Made by a program: the position numbers and the translations under genes. Under the pieces are notes generated by a model. That model made no database searches. It was not told the DNA's origin and saw only the letters and a list, made by a program, of their open reading frames with translations. From an uncultured Oscillospiraceae bacterium (GTDB lineage Bacteria > Bacillota > Clostridia > Oscillospirales > Oscillospiraceae): a stretch of DNA of 38,633 bases. Shown here in pieces: positions 29,225 through 37,623 of the stretch. The stretch is from NCBI GenBank assembly GCA_934591845.1, contig CAKTPO010000019.1, positions 1-38,633 of the forward strand, given 5' to 3'. Positions within the stretch are counted from its first letter, which is position 1. The number at the start of each line of letters is the position of its first letter.

Positions 29225-30048
29225 AAAAGAAAAATTTCTTCCTTGCCCATAAGCAGTTTACATTTTTTTTGATTCTGGCTCTGCTGATCATCCTGGGGGC
29301 AATATTTGCCCCGGTGGTGACCAGCGGCGCAGACCCACTGAAAGGTTCTTTGACGGAGGCTCTGGAAGCACCCAGTGGGGCCCATATTTTTGGTACCGAT
29401 AAAATGGGCCGGGATATTTTCACCCGGGTCATTTACGGAGCAAGGGCTTCTCTCAGCGCAACCTTTGGTGTGGTCGCCCTGATTTTCCTGGTTGGCACTG
29501 CGGCGGGTGTGACGGCCGGATATTTTGGGGGCTGGGTCGATGGGGTGATCATGCGCATTGCGGATATGATGCTGGCCTTTCCCGGCCTGGTGCTGGCACT
29601 GGCTGTTGCCGGAATTATGGGGGCCAGCAGCCGGAACGCGATCATCGCCATTGTCCTGGTCAACTGGACCAAGTATGCCAGACTTTCCAGAAGCCTGGTT
29701 TTGAAGATCCGGGACCGGGATTATGTGTCGGCGGCCATTGTGACTGGCTCCAAAACAAAGCATATGCTTTTTTCTTATATGCTTCCCAACGCCCTGCCCA
29801 CGCTGATCATTACGGCCACTACAGATATTGGCGGCATGATGCTGGAATTGGCGGCACTGTCGTTTCTGGGCTTCGGCACCAGACCCCCCGCACCGGAATG
29901 GGGCTATATGCTGAACGAAGGCCGTGCCTGTATGCAGTCCGCACCCTGGATGATGATCTTCCCGGGATTGGCCATTTTCCTGGTCGTTGTGGTTTTCAAC
30001 ATGCTGGGGGATTCCGTGCGGGATATTCTTGACCCCAAGGAGGCGTAG
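29221..30048 (+). CDS. ABC permease, DppC/NikC type
   Basis: 275 residues. HIFGTDKMGRDIFTRVIYGARASL is the hallmark N-terminal loop of the second permease in this transporter class. The EAA-like loop is RDRDYVSAAIVTGSKTKHMLFSYMLPNALPTLI, followed by LAALSFLGFGTRPPAPEWGYMLNEGRACM, also typical. ATGA overlap with the first permease, so translation is coupled. The first ATPase begins four bases after its stop. Confidence 0.96.
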   Translation: MKKKNFFLAHKQFTFFLILALLIILGAIFAPVVTSGADPLKGSLTEALEAPSGAHIFGTDKMGRDIFTRVIYGARASLSATFGVVALIFLVGTAAGVTAGYFGGWVDGVIMRIADMMLAFPGLVLALAVAGIMGASSRNAIIAIVLVNWTKYARLSRSLVLKIRDRDYVSAAIVTGSKTKHMLFSYMLPNALPTLIITATTDIGGMMLELAALSFLGFGTRPPAPEWGYMLNEGRACMQSAPWMMIFPGLAIFLVVVVFNMLGDSVRDILDPKEA

Positions 30049-30052
30049 AAAA

Positions 30053-30835
30053 ATGCTGGAACTGGACCATGTTACCATCGCCTATGGGGAAACCCGGGCT
30101 GTGGAGGATTTTTCTTTGCATATGGAGCCCGGTGAGATCGTCAGCCTGGTGGGCGAGAGCGGCAGCGGGAAAACCAGCGTGATCCGTGGGATCCTGGGGC
30201 TGTTGCCGGGCGGCGGTGCCGTTACCCAGGGGGAAATCGCATTTGACGGGAAGGATCTTCTGAATGTTACCCCGGAGCAGTGGCGCACCGTTCGAGGGCG
30301 GGAAATTTCCATGATTTTTCAGGACAGCGGGGCCATGATGAACCCTACCCGGAAAATCGGCACCGTTTTTGCGGAGTATCTGCGGACCCATGAGAAGCTG
30401 ACAAAAAAGGAAGCCTGGGAAAAGGGAACCCAAATGCTTGCCAGAATGCGACTGCCAAGCCCTGAGAATATCATGCGCTCCTATCCCTTTCAGCTTTCCG
30501 GCGGTATGCAGCAGCGTGTGGGCATTGCCATGGCCATGAGCTATGAGCCGAAGCTGCTGCTGGCGGATGAACCCACCTCTGCGCTGGATGTGACGACCCA
30601 GGCCCAGATCGTCGGGGAGATGGCCAGACTGCGCCGGGATTATGGAACCGCAATCCTGCTGGTCACCCATAATCTGGGCGTTGCCGCCTATTTGTCAGAC
30701 CGTATTCTGGTGATGCGCCAGGGGCGCATCGAGGAGGCAGGGAACCGGGACACCATTCTCCAATCTTCTACCAATGCCTATACAAGAAGTCTGCTGGAAT
30801 CCGTTCCGACGTTGGGAGGTGTGCGTTATGTCTGA
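30053..30835 (+). CDS. ABC transporter ATPase, DppD/NikD type
   Basis: 260 residues. Walker A GESGSGKT at 34-41, signature LSGGMQQR from 148, Walker B LLLADEPTSALD with D172-E173, and the switch histidine in LLVTHNLG. It powers the importer as a heterodimer with the next protein. AAGGAGG precedes the ATG at 30053; the frame is open from 29987, but that lies in the permease gene. It lacks the oligopeptide C-terminal extension, so is shorter than OppD, close to NikD. It overlaps the next gene by eight bases. Confidence 0.95.
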   Translation: MLELDHVTIAYGETRAVEDFSLHMEPGEIVSLVGESGSGKTSVIRGILGLLPGGGAVTQGEIAFDGKDLLNVTPEQWRTVRGREISMIFQDSGAMMNPTRKIGTVFAEYLRTHEKLTKKEAWEKGTQMLARMRLPSPENIMRSYPFQLSGGMQQRVGIAMAMSYEPKLLLADEPTSALDVTTQAQIVGEMARLRRDYGTAILLVTHNLGVAAYLSDRILVMRQGRIEEAGNRDTILQSSTNAYTRSLLESVPTLGGVRYV

Positions 30836-31793
30836 GCCGGAAGTGATCATGGAGGCCCTGCATGTTTGCAAAAGCTATCCCGCTTCTGACGGCCGATGGC
30901 TGCGGGCAAATGAGGATGTCTCATTGCAGCTGGTAAAGGGAAAAACGCTGGGCCTTGTAGGGGAATCCGGCTGCGGAAAAAGCACATTTATGCGATTCCT
31001 GGTAGCGTTGGACCGGCCGGACAGCGGGCAGATCCTGTATCGGGGCCAGGATATTACGGCCCTGCGGGGAGAGCAGCTGCGGCAGACACGGCGGCACATT
31101 CAGATGGTTTTTCAGGATCCCGGCGCATCGTTCAATCCCAAAATGAAGGTGCGGGATATTGTCTGTGAGCCGTTGCTGAATTTTGGTCTGATCGCCCCAA
31201 AAGAAAGGGAAGCGGTATGTCGCAGCCTCCTGGAAATGGTGGAGCTGCCCGGAGATTTTGAAGACCGTTATCCCCACAGCATGAGCGGCGGTCAGCGGCA
31301 GCGGGTAGCAATTGCCCGGGCGTTGGCCCTCCAGCCTGAGATCCTGATTTTGGATGAGGCAACGGCGGCATTGGATGTGTCCGTGCAAAAAAATATAATC
31401 GAACTGATCGTTAAACTTCAGAAAGAGCGGGGCCTTACCATCGGCTTTATCTGCCATGACATTGCCCTGGTGCAGAGCGTGGCCCATCAGGTGGCGGTCA
31501 TGTATCTGGGCAGTGTTGTAGAGGTTTTACCTGGGGAGAATTTGCGCACGCAGGCCCGGCATCCCTATACCCGTACACTCATTGATGCAGTCCTGGACCT
31601 GGATACGGACCCGACAAAGCCCATCACAGTGATTGACGCGGAGCCGCCCAGCCCCCTGAACATTCCGGCGGGCTGCCCGTTCCGGGACCGCTGCAGCCAA
31701 TGCTTTGAAAAGTGCGCCCAGGAAAAACCGGAAATGCGCTGGCTGTCCAAAGAACACGGCGTGGCCTGTCATCTGTTTCCTGAGGAAAGGTAG
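30828..31793 (+). CDS. ABC transporter ATPase, DppF/OppF type
   Basis: 321 residues. Walker A GESGCGKST at 45-53, signature MSGGQRQR, Walker B ILILDEATAALD, switch histidine FICHDIAL. A C-terminal oligopeptide/nickel extension ends PAGCPFRDRCSQCFEKCAQ...GVACHL, with the cysteines that in some relatives hold an iron-sulfur cluster. The start at 30828 (GGGAGG upstream) is inside the end of the previous gene. The MATE gene starts seven bases after its stop. Confidence 0.95.
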   Translation: MSEPEVIMEALHVCKSYPASDGRWLRANEDVSLQLVKGKTLGLVGESGCGKSTFMRFLVALDRPDSGQILYRGQDITALRGEQLRQTRRHIQMVFQDPGASFNPKMKVRDIVCEPLLNFGLIAPKEREAVCRSLLEMVELPGDFEDRYPHSMSGGQRQRVAIARALALQPEILILDEATAALDVSVQKNIIELIVKLQKERGLTIGFICHDIALVQSVAHQVAVMYLGSVVEVLPGENLRTQARHPYTRTLIDAVLDLDTDPTKPITVIDAEPPSPLNIPAGCPFRDRCSQCFEKCAQEKPEMRWLSKEHGVACHLFPEER

Positions 31794-31799
31794 GATGCC

Positions 31800-33143
31800 G
31801 TGAAAAGAAACGAAAGCCTGATTTCCGGACCCATCGGTTCTGCCCTGCTGGCCTTTGTGGTGCCGCTGATGCTCAGCAGTCTGGTGCAGCATCTGTATGT
31901 GACGGCGGATGCGGTGATCGTTGGGCGCATTGCCGGGAAGACCGCACTGGCGGCCATTGATTCCGTGCATACGCTCTTTCGGTTCCCCATCAATTTTATG
32001 AACGGTCTTGCTGCCGGGGCGACCATCCTGATTTCCCGGCACTTTGGTGCGGAGAACCGGGACGGATTGCGCTCCTGCATGCTCTCAGCGGTCGCCTTGG
32101 CGGTGGTACTTGGGATCCTGTGCGCAGTGGGAGGTGTTCTGCTGACACCTGTGCTGTTGCAATTCATGCGGGTTCCGGAGGAAATCTATGCCCAGACCCT
32201 GGGCTATACGAGAATTTATTTCGGGGGCATTTGGGCCATGATTTTATACAACATGGCCTCCGGTGTCCTGCGTGCCTTTGGAAATTCCAAAAGTCCCCTG
32301 TATATTCTGCTGGTCAGTTCGGCTGTCAACATTGTGGGAGACATTCTGCTGGTGGGCGGGCTGGGGATGGGAACCGCAGGTGCGGCGATCGCAACGGTTT
32401 TTGCCCAGATGATCAGTGCAGCCATGGCGCTGTGGATGGCAGGGAAAAAACTGCCTGAAAGGCTCGGCGCACGGCGGCTCCGGCGGTGGCTGGAACACCT
32501 GTGGGCCATGGTATGCCTCGGCATTCCGCTGGCACTGCAATCGGTGCTGTTCCCGGTGGCCAATTCCATTGTGCAGGCAGCGGTGAACACGATGGGAACA
32601 GACACCATTGCGGCCTGGGGCATCTGCGACAAGCTGGATATGCTGATCTGGCTCCTGGCGGATGCCATGGGACCGGCACTGACGACCTATACCGCCCAGA
32701 ATATGGGAGCTGGACGTTGGGACAGGGTCTGTAAAGGCAATCGAATCGGTGCGGCCATGTCCGTGGCCGCAGTGGGGACGGTAAGCCTTGGCCTGTATTT
32801 CCTGACGGCCCCGCTGGGCGGCCTGTTTGTTCCCGTGCAGGATGCGGCGGCAGTCGTACCCCAGGCGGTTGCTTTTATGCGGCGAATGGCCCCATTTTTC
32901 CTGTTTTATGCGTTGGCGGAAAGCTTTTCCGGCGCATGCTGCGGAACGGGTGATACGGTCAGGCCCATGATCCTGACCCTTTTGTCCATCTGCCTTCTGC
33001 GGGTGCTGGGGATCCTGCTGGTGCTGCCCAGACAGCATACCATGGAATGTATCATCGATATCTATATCTCCTCCTGGATCGCTGCGGGCATCGGTTTTCT
33101 GATTCTGTGGCAGTGGGAGAAAAAAAGAGTCCAAAAGACGTAG
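31800..33143 (+). CDS. MATE-family efflux transporter
   Basis: 447 residues, about 12 hydrophobic segments in two halves, with family patterns such as SGPIGSALLAFVVPLMLSSLVQHLYVTADAVIVGRIAG, FRFPINFMNGLAAGATILISRHFGA and NSKSPLYILLVSSAVNIVGDILLV. MATE proteins expel small molecules, often cations, with sodium or protons. The start is GTG at 31800 after AAAGGTAGG; an ATG at 31795 is out of frame. It follows the ABC ATPase by seven bases with no terminator, so it belongs to the B12-controlled transcript. The substrate is unknown; co-regulation with a chelate-type importer suggests export of the cognate ligand or precursor. Confidence 0.94.
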   Translation: MKRNESLISGPIGSALLAFVVPLMLSSLVQHLYVTADAVIVGRIAGKTALAAIDSVHTLFRFPINFMNGLAAGATILISRHFGAENRDGLRSCMLSAVALAVVLGILCAVGGVLLTPVLLQFMRVPEEIYAQTLGYTRIYFGGIWAMILYNMASGVLRAFGNSKSPLYILLVSSAVNIVGDILLVGGLGMGTAGAAIATVFAQMISAAMALWMAGKKLPERLGARRLRRWLEHLWAMVCLGIPLALQSVLFPVANSIVQAAVNTMGTDTIAAWGICDKLDMLIWLLADAMGPALTTYTAQNMGAGRWDRVCKGNRIGAAMSVAAVGTVSLGLYFLTAPLGGLFVPVQDAAAVVPQAVAFMRRMAPFFLFYALAESFSGACCGTGDTVRPMILTLLSICLLRVLGILLVLPRQHTMECIIDIYISSWIAAGIGFLILWQWEKKRVQKT

Positions 33144-33541
33144 CCAAGCCCGCCCACCGGGCTTGGCTTCCCCGACCGGGAAGCTGCAGGGCGCAGCCTT
33201 GACTGATGAGGGGGGCGGTACGACGTAAAACGTTCTAGAAACAGTAGGCGAATCCGTAGAAACGTAGCATCATTGTCATTCCGACCGCAGCGCAAGCGGA
33301 GTGGAGGAATCCACCACGTGGGAGAATGAACTACCACAAGATAAAACCTGCCACTCGGGAAGATTCCTCGACTCCGTTTCACTACGCACGGAATGACATA
33401 GTGGGGGGTGGTTCCGGTTATCCACACAGGTTGTATTCGCAACGCAGCGGAACGGCTGCTTTTGAGTTCTGCATCAACGACTATATTTCCTCCGGTGACG
33501 AAACCGAATTCATCACGGAAAATTTCTTCCATATCCGGTAA
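33144..33541. repeat. Repeat mosaic after the ABC/MATE operon: R3 and R1 copy 4
   Basis: R3 lies at about 33166-33263 (CTTCCCCGACCGGGAAGCTG...GACTGATGAGG...AGTAGGCGAATCCGTAGAAA). R1 copy 4 is at 33274-33398 in the minus orientation. A GTTGTATTCGCAACGCAGCG stretch follows near 33427. No gene lies between 33144 and 33611, and no strong terminator follows the MATE gene unless the GCCAAGCC...GGCTTGGC hairpin at about 33142-33167 serves. Confidence 0.85.
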
Positions 33542-33549
33542 AAAATTTC

Positions 33550-33577
33550 TGGACAAGCTGGAATTTCCATGTATAAT
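33550..33577 (+). promoter_or_regulatory. Promoter of the pilin-like gene
   Basis: TGGACA (33550-33555), a 16-nt spacer and TATAAT (33572-33577), 34 bases before the ATG. Confidence 0.65.
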
Positions 33578-33611
33578 AATCCCAGAAACAAAAGAAAGGC
33601 GTTTAACCCCT

Positions 33612-34037
33612 ATGAAACGAAACCAAAAAGGCTTTACCCTCATGGAAATGCTCATCGTGGTGGCCATCATCGCCGTCCTGGTAGCCATCGCCATCCCCAC
33701 CTTCACCGCCCAACTCCACAAAGCCCGTGTCGCCGCCGACTGGGCCAACGTCCGGGCCTATTACGCACAGATCCAGGCGGATTATATGCTGACGGGGGAG
33801 AAGAATTCGAGGGTTCCTATTGAGGGAACCCTAGATGGTACGTATGATCTTGAAAACTATACGAGAATCACTTTTCTTGACGGAGCAACGGTAAAATTGC
33901 AGGCAGGGGCATATTATGTCGAGTTTAACGAGGAAGACGGAGACGAATGCAGGGGATATACCGTTGTGTATAATTGCCTTTCTCATCACGACGGACATTA
34001 CCTGATTTTGGGCTATGATAAATACACGACCCCTTAA
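33612..34037 (+). CDS. Type IV pilin-like (pseudopilin) protein
   Basis: 141 residues. The prepilin signal is MKRNQKG|FTLMEMLIVVAIIAVLVAIAIPTF, with cleavage after G7 and the required Glu five residues into the mature chain (E12). A short alpha spine (QLHKARVAADWANVRAYYAQIQADYML) and a small beta domain follow. Such proteins need a prepilin peptidase and an assembly ATPase/platform; none of these is in the window, so it is an orphan locus whose partners are elsewhere. AAAGGCG lies about 12 bases upstream. It has its own promoter and terminator and sits among dispersed repeats. Confidence 0.9.
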   Translation: MKRNQKGFTLMEMLIVVAIIAVLVAIAIPTFTAQLHKARVAADWANVRAYYAQIQADYMLTGEKNSRVPIEGTLDGTYDLENYTRITFLDGATVKLQAGAYYVEFNEEDGDECRGYTVVYNCLSHHDGHYLILGYDKYTTP

Positions 34038-34049
34038 CACGACACAACG

Positions 34050-34086
34050 GGACACCCTCCCAAAACCAGAGGGTGTCCCTTTTTTT
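34050..34086 (+). terminator. Terminator of the pilin-like gene
   Basis: GGGACACCCT (34050-34059) pairs with AGGGTGTCCC (34071-34080), then TTTTTT. Confidence 0.93.
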
Positions 34087-35009
34087 GCACAAAAAACGCC
34101 ACGATTCCCCACCACCGCCCCAAAGCCCGGTACAAAAGCTTCTCCGCCGGGGAAGCTGGCTCGGCGCAGCCGAGACTGATGAGGCAGCGGGGCAGCCTGA
34201 AACATTCCGGAAACAACAGGCGAATCCGTAGAAACGCCCCATATAATCCCGCCCGTCCTTAGAATCCCTCGGTTGAAAACGTGCCCCTACCAGCGAAACC
34301 GTAGGGAACGGCCTATGTGCCGTTCCGTGCGTTTAAGGACGAAACCGTTACCAATAAAAACCAGAAACGTCCCCCCCATTCTGTCATTCAGGCCTTTAGC
34401 GCAAGCGGAGTGGAGGAATCCACCACGTGGGATAAAGAACCAACACAAGATAAAACTTGCTACTTGGGAAGATTCCTCGGCTCACTGCCTTCGCTCGGAA
34501 TGACATAACGGGGGTACGTGGTACCTTTTGTCATTCCGACCGAGCAAAGCGAGTGGAGGAATCCACCACGTGGGATGATGAACCAACACAAGATAAAACT
34601 TGCTGCTTGGGAAGATTCCTCGGCTCACTACCGTTTCGCTCGGAATGACATAATCGGTGGGTGGTTCCGTTTTGTCCACACGGGTTATATTTGCAACGTA
34701 ACGGAACGGCACATAGGCCGTTCCCTACAGTGAGACTCGGTTTGATCCCCCTTTGCGCCTGCTGTTCCTGCAATGCGCAACGCCGTACCGCCCCTCATCC
34801 ACCGCTGCGGCGGTCCCCCTTCCCCGGTGGGGAAGGTTTTCTTGGAGCTTTCCTGGGGCGTTTCCCTACATACTTTAACGGACGTACAGAAATGAACAAC
34901 GTAGGTCGCCCCAATAATTGTCAATTGTCCATTTTCAATTGTCAATTTTCCCGCCGCCCCTTGCCTCTCCCAGAGGGAGAGCCAAGGGCCTGTGGCTTAC
35001 GGGTATGAT
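34087..35009. repeat. Dense repeat mosaic: R3, R2, R1 copies 5 and 6, R5 and TCAATTG repeats
   Basis: R3 at 34138-34236 and R2 at 34291-34326 reproduce the order at 24106-24293. R1 copies 5 (34382-34505) and 6 (34529-34650) stand in tandem, both in minus orientation. R2 recurs inverted at 34703-34728. 34800-34860 has a CCCTTCCCCGGTGGGGAAGG palindrome. 34862-34925 matches 26052-26110. A TCAATTG-type repeat lies at 34916-34949 and a CTCTCCCAGAGGGAGAG palindrome near 34967-34983. I see no gene in these 900 bases. Confidence 0.85.
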
Positions 35010-35038
35010 TTGACAAAAACGAACAAACGTGCTACTAT
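35010..35038 (+). promoter_or_regulatory. Promoter of the phage tail-fibre/lysis cassette
   Basis: TTGACA (35010-35015), a 17-nt spacer and TACTAT (35033-35038). A leader of about 80 bases follows before the first start codon. Confidence 0.8.
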
Positions 35039-35124
35039 GTGTTCAAAGGGTTGAAAAAAATAAACTTCCAGGGGCGCACTGCTGCCGTTGCCTGGGAGGC
35101 GACCCGGAAAAGGAGGAGGAAAAA

Positions 35125-36240
35125 GTGCCGGAAATTCATATTTCGGTTCGGGAAAAGGTGGCGCAACAGGAGGACACCACGGTTTATGTCTGCGGAAGCG
35201 GGGATTACAGCGTGGTGTTTGACTTTGACGAAGAATGGGAGCCGGAAGGGCCGAAGACTGCCCGGTTTCAGACGGAGAATCTGTTTCAGGATGTGTTTTT
35301 CTACGGCTGCCGCTGCACGGTGCCGGTGATCGGCTATGCCAGGCAGTTGGAGGTGGGGGTGTTCGCCGAGAATGTGCGAACCAGCACCCCTGCAAGAGTG
35401 GCCCTGCGGGAGGGTACCAGGAGCCGGTGGGGGCCTCCGGAAGACCCGGCACCCAGTTTGTACGACCAGCTGGCCCAGGCCATTGCGGACACGGGGCTGA
35501 AGTTGGAGGAGCTACCCGACGGGGTGCTGCTGACGGTGCGCTTTCGTGGCACCAAGGAGCAGGCTTTTCTACGGCACAGCGAGGTCTACGTGGGCCCCGG
35601 AGAGATGCCCCCGGGCTATCGGGTGCAGCTGGACGTGAGCCAGGAGCCGCCGGTGCTGCGGGTGCGGGGACTGGATGGGAACATGGTGCCCCTGCCCTCC
35701 ATCCAGGGCGAAAAGGGCGAGAAAGGCGACAAAGGCGACCCCGGCCCTCCCGGCCCCAGAGGAGACCTGGGGGAACAGGTGATCCGAAGCATCAACGGCG
35801 TGGCGCCGGACGAAAGCGGCAATGTGGTGCTGTCAGCAGACCAGCTTGGGGCGGTCAAGAAGACCGGGGATACCATGAGCGGTAATCTGCTGATGGGCAA
35901 CAACAGAATCAAAAATGTGGGCTACCCCGACAGCTTTTACGATGCGGCCACCAAGGGATACGTGGACAACCGGAAGGTGCTCTTAAAAACCAAGATGCTG
36001 ACCACCGGCTGGAACGGCACCGGCCCCTATGTCCAGCAGCTTTATATGCCGGAACTGCTGCCCAGCGATACCCCCTTTGTCATTGCGGACTACGACACCC
36101 AGGGGGACGTGGCCCTGGCCCAAAGGGAAGCCTGGGCCTGTGTTGACAAGGTGGAGGCCCTGAACAACATTTTGAAAATCACCTGTCTTTCGGAGGTGCC
36201 CAAGGCGGAGGTGCCTCTGCGGGTGATCCTCCACCGATAA
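35125..36240 (+). CDS. Phage tail fibre / upper-baseplate-like protein with collagen-like stretch
   Basis: 371 residues. The N-terminal part (about 1-110, ...GDYSVVFDFDEEW...FQDVFFYGCRCTVPVIGYARQLEVGVFAENVRTSTPARV) resembles N-terminal domains of Firmicutes phage baseplate/fibre proteins. Residues 195-218 are eight Gly-X-Y triplets (GEKGEKGDKGDPGPPGPRGD...), a collagen-like trimer stalk. The next part (GVAPDESGNVVLSADQLGAVKKTGDTMSGNLLMGNNRIKNVGYP...DAATKGYVDNR) is a recurring tail-fibre motif. The likely start is GTG at 35125, with AGGAGGAGG just upstream; the frame is open from 35029 without a site. It is first of five genes. Confidence 0.85.
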   Translation: MPEIHISVREKVAQQEDTTVYVCGSGDYSVVFDFDEEWEPEGPKTARFQTENLFQDVFFYGCRCTVPVIGYARQLEVGVFAENVRTSTPARVALREGTRSRWGPPEDPAPSLYDQLAQAIADTGLKLEELPDGVLLTVRFRGTKEQAFLRHSEVYVGPGEMPPGYRVQLDVSQEPPVLRVRGLDGNMVPLPSIQGEKGEKGDKGDPGPPGPRGDLGEQVIRSINGVAPDESGNVVLSADQLGAVKKTGDTMSGNLLMGNNRIKNVGYPDSFYDAATKGYVDNRKVLLKTKMLTTGWNGTGPYVQQLYMPELLPSDTPFVIADYDTQGDVALAQREAWACVDKVEALNNILKITCLSEVPKAEVPLRVILHR

Positions 36241-36258
36241 AGGGAAAGGAGAGAAGCA

Positions 36259-37068
36259 ATGATTGGATTTGCCAATTCCGGCGCAGGCCGGGACCGGCTG
36301 CGGTTGCGGGTGCTCAGCGGAAGCGGTGGGCCGGAAAACGCAGGCAGCAGTATCTCCCCCATGGAAAATGACATCTGGGTGGATACTGCCATCCCTGTTT
36401 CCGGCTACGAGTTTTCGGAGGTGGACCATCCCACCGGGGCCAAGGCCAAGGGCTATGTCTATTTCACCTCCACCTACGTCGGGGGCTATGCCGCAAGAGA
36501 TACCACGGGGCTGAACTTTTTCAAAATGAAGGAGGGCGCCCACTACGCAAAGCTTTTAAGATGCTGGCAGTATGACGGAAGCGGCTGGAAGGGCAGGGCT
36601 GCCTATGTTTTTCATGGCACAAGCTGGCATCGGTTTGCCGTGATATGGGACGGCACCCTGTTCTACGACGGCGACCAGTATCCGGAACATACCGGAGGCT
36701 GGACGGGCATGGTGTCCAGAACGGACGGGGTACACCCCTCAAAGCCCAATCTGTTTTCCGATGCAAATCTGGTTTATACCCAGGACTGTCTGATCCATAC
36801 GGTGAACAAGGTGGACTTGGGCCCCTTCAAAACGCTGAAATTCACGGGCTGGGGCTACGGCTCCAACAGCGAGTGGGAATATCCTGCCCACTGCACCGTC
36901 CAGGATTCCACCGCAAAAGGGGAGAGTGTCCTATCCAAACAAGATTTTAAGGACAACGGTACCTACAGCATCGACCTGACAAACATCAGCGGCAGCCACT
37001 ATATCGTGTTCTGGTCAGAGGGCTCCAACGGTAACCGACTGAGCATCAGCAAGGTGTGGCTGGAATGA
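36259..37068 (+). CDS. Probable phage tail-tip or receptor-binding protein
   Basis: 269 residues, rich in beta-forming, aromatic and glycine segments (GYVYFTSTYVGGYAARD, FFKMKEGAHYAKLLRCWQYDGSGWKGRAAYVFHGTSWHRFAVIWDGTLFYDGD, FKTLKFTGWGYGSNSEWEYP, GTYSIDLTNISGSHYIVFWSEGSNGNRLSISKVWL). The last segment looks like the closing strands of a jelly-roll carbohydrate-binding domain as used in tail tips. I do not recognise a named family. AGGAG site; 18 bases after the fibre gene. Position between fibre and lysis genes supports a role in host-surface binding. Confidence 0.65.
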   Translation: MIGFANSGAGRDRLRLRVLSGSGGPENAGSSISPMENDIWVDTAIPVSGYEFSEVDHPTGAKAKGYVYFTSTYVGGYAARDTTGLNFFKMKEGAHYAKLLRCWQYDGSGWKGRAAYVFHGTSWHRFAVIWDGTLFYDGDQYPEHTGGWTGMVSRTDGVHPSKPNLFSDANLVYTQDCLIHTVNKVDLGPFKTLKFTGWGYGSNSEWEYPAHCTVQDSTAKGESVLSKQDFKDNGTYSIDLTNISGSHYIVFWSEGSNGNRLSISKVWLE

Positions 37069-37078
37069 GGTGAAGACA

Positions 37079-37423
37079 GTGGAAATTTACATCGATGGGG
37101 AATTTAAGTGCCACGCAGCCGCCGGAGCGGGCCGCAGAGCGATAAAGACGGATTTCTTTCAGGGCTGTGCCCCAGGCTACTTGGAGGGCTACCGGTTTAT
37201 ACCCGCCGGGGAATGCTGGACACGGGCAGACGGGGCCGCTTTCCAGGGGGAAATGGCCTGCCCCTGGAGGCCCTGGGAGGAACTGGACCGGCTCCAGCGG
37301 GCCTTTGAGCGGGAACAGCACCAGCTGCTCACCCGGCAGAACGCCGAACTGACGGAGACGGTGGCGGAGATGGTAGAGAAGATTTATAACCTGGATGCGG
37401 CGATGCTCCGGGAGACGGAATAG
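37079..37423 (+). CDS. Small phage tail-associated protein with C-terminal coiled coil
   Basis: About 114 residues. The N-terminal beta part (EIYIDGEFKCHAAAG...TDFFQGCAPGYLEGYRFIPAGECWTRADGAAFQGEMACPW) is a pattern common in small genes beside tail fibres of Clostridia prophages. The rest is helical (WEELDRLQRAFEREQHQLLTRQNAELTETVAEMVEKIYNLDAAM) and probably coiled coil. Two GTG starts are possible: 37070, right after the preceding stop, and 37079, better spaced from the GAGGTGA site; I prefer 37079. Exact role unknown. Confidence 0.7.
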   Translation: MEIYIDGEFKCHAAAGAGRRAIKTDFFQGCAPGYLEGYRFIPAGECWTRADGAAFQGEMACPWRPWEELDRLQRAFEREQHQLLTRQNAELTETVAEMVEKIYNLDAAMLRETE

Positions 37424-37458
37424 CGTGGCCGGAAGTTATTTTTAGGGAGGAATTTTAG

Positions 37459-37623
37459 ATGTATAAGAGTATGAATATTCTGATCACCAGGCATTTTTAC
37501 AAGGACGGCTCCATGGCCCAAAACAAGCTGGATGTGTTTTTCGCCTGTAACCGGCTGACGGGGGAGGAGTACACGGAGCTGACAGCCCTGGTGGAGACGG
37601 TTTACGGCGGTGAGACCGCATGA
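37459..37623 (+). CDS. XkdX-family small phage protein
   Basis: 54 residues: MYKSMNILITRHFYKDGSMAQ followed by NKLDVFFACNRLTGEEYTELTALVETVYGG. The pattern of an aromatic/basic start and [LI]T.EEY.EL near the end is that of XkdX-like proteins, tiny products found just before the holin/endolysin genes of Firmicutes phages and PBSX-like elements. The ATG at 37459 has AGGGAGGA upstream. Its TGA overlaps the ATG of the endolysin gene (ATGA), so the two are translationally coupled. Function of the family is not established. Confidence 0.8.
   Translation: MYKSMNILITRHFYKDGSMAQNKLDVFFACNRLTGEEYTELTALVETVYGGETA

Noticed and set aside
34382..34650. A possible CRISPR array, because of two adjacent similar units
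   Set aside because: The units are ~122-bp imperfect palindromes in tandem, not short repeats with unique spacers, and there are no cas genes.
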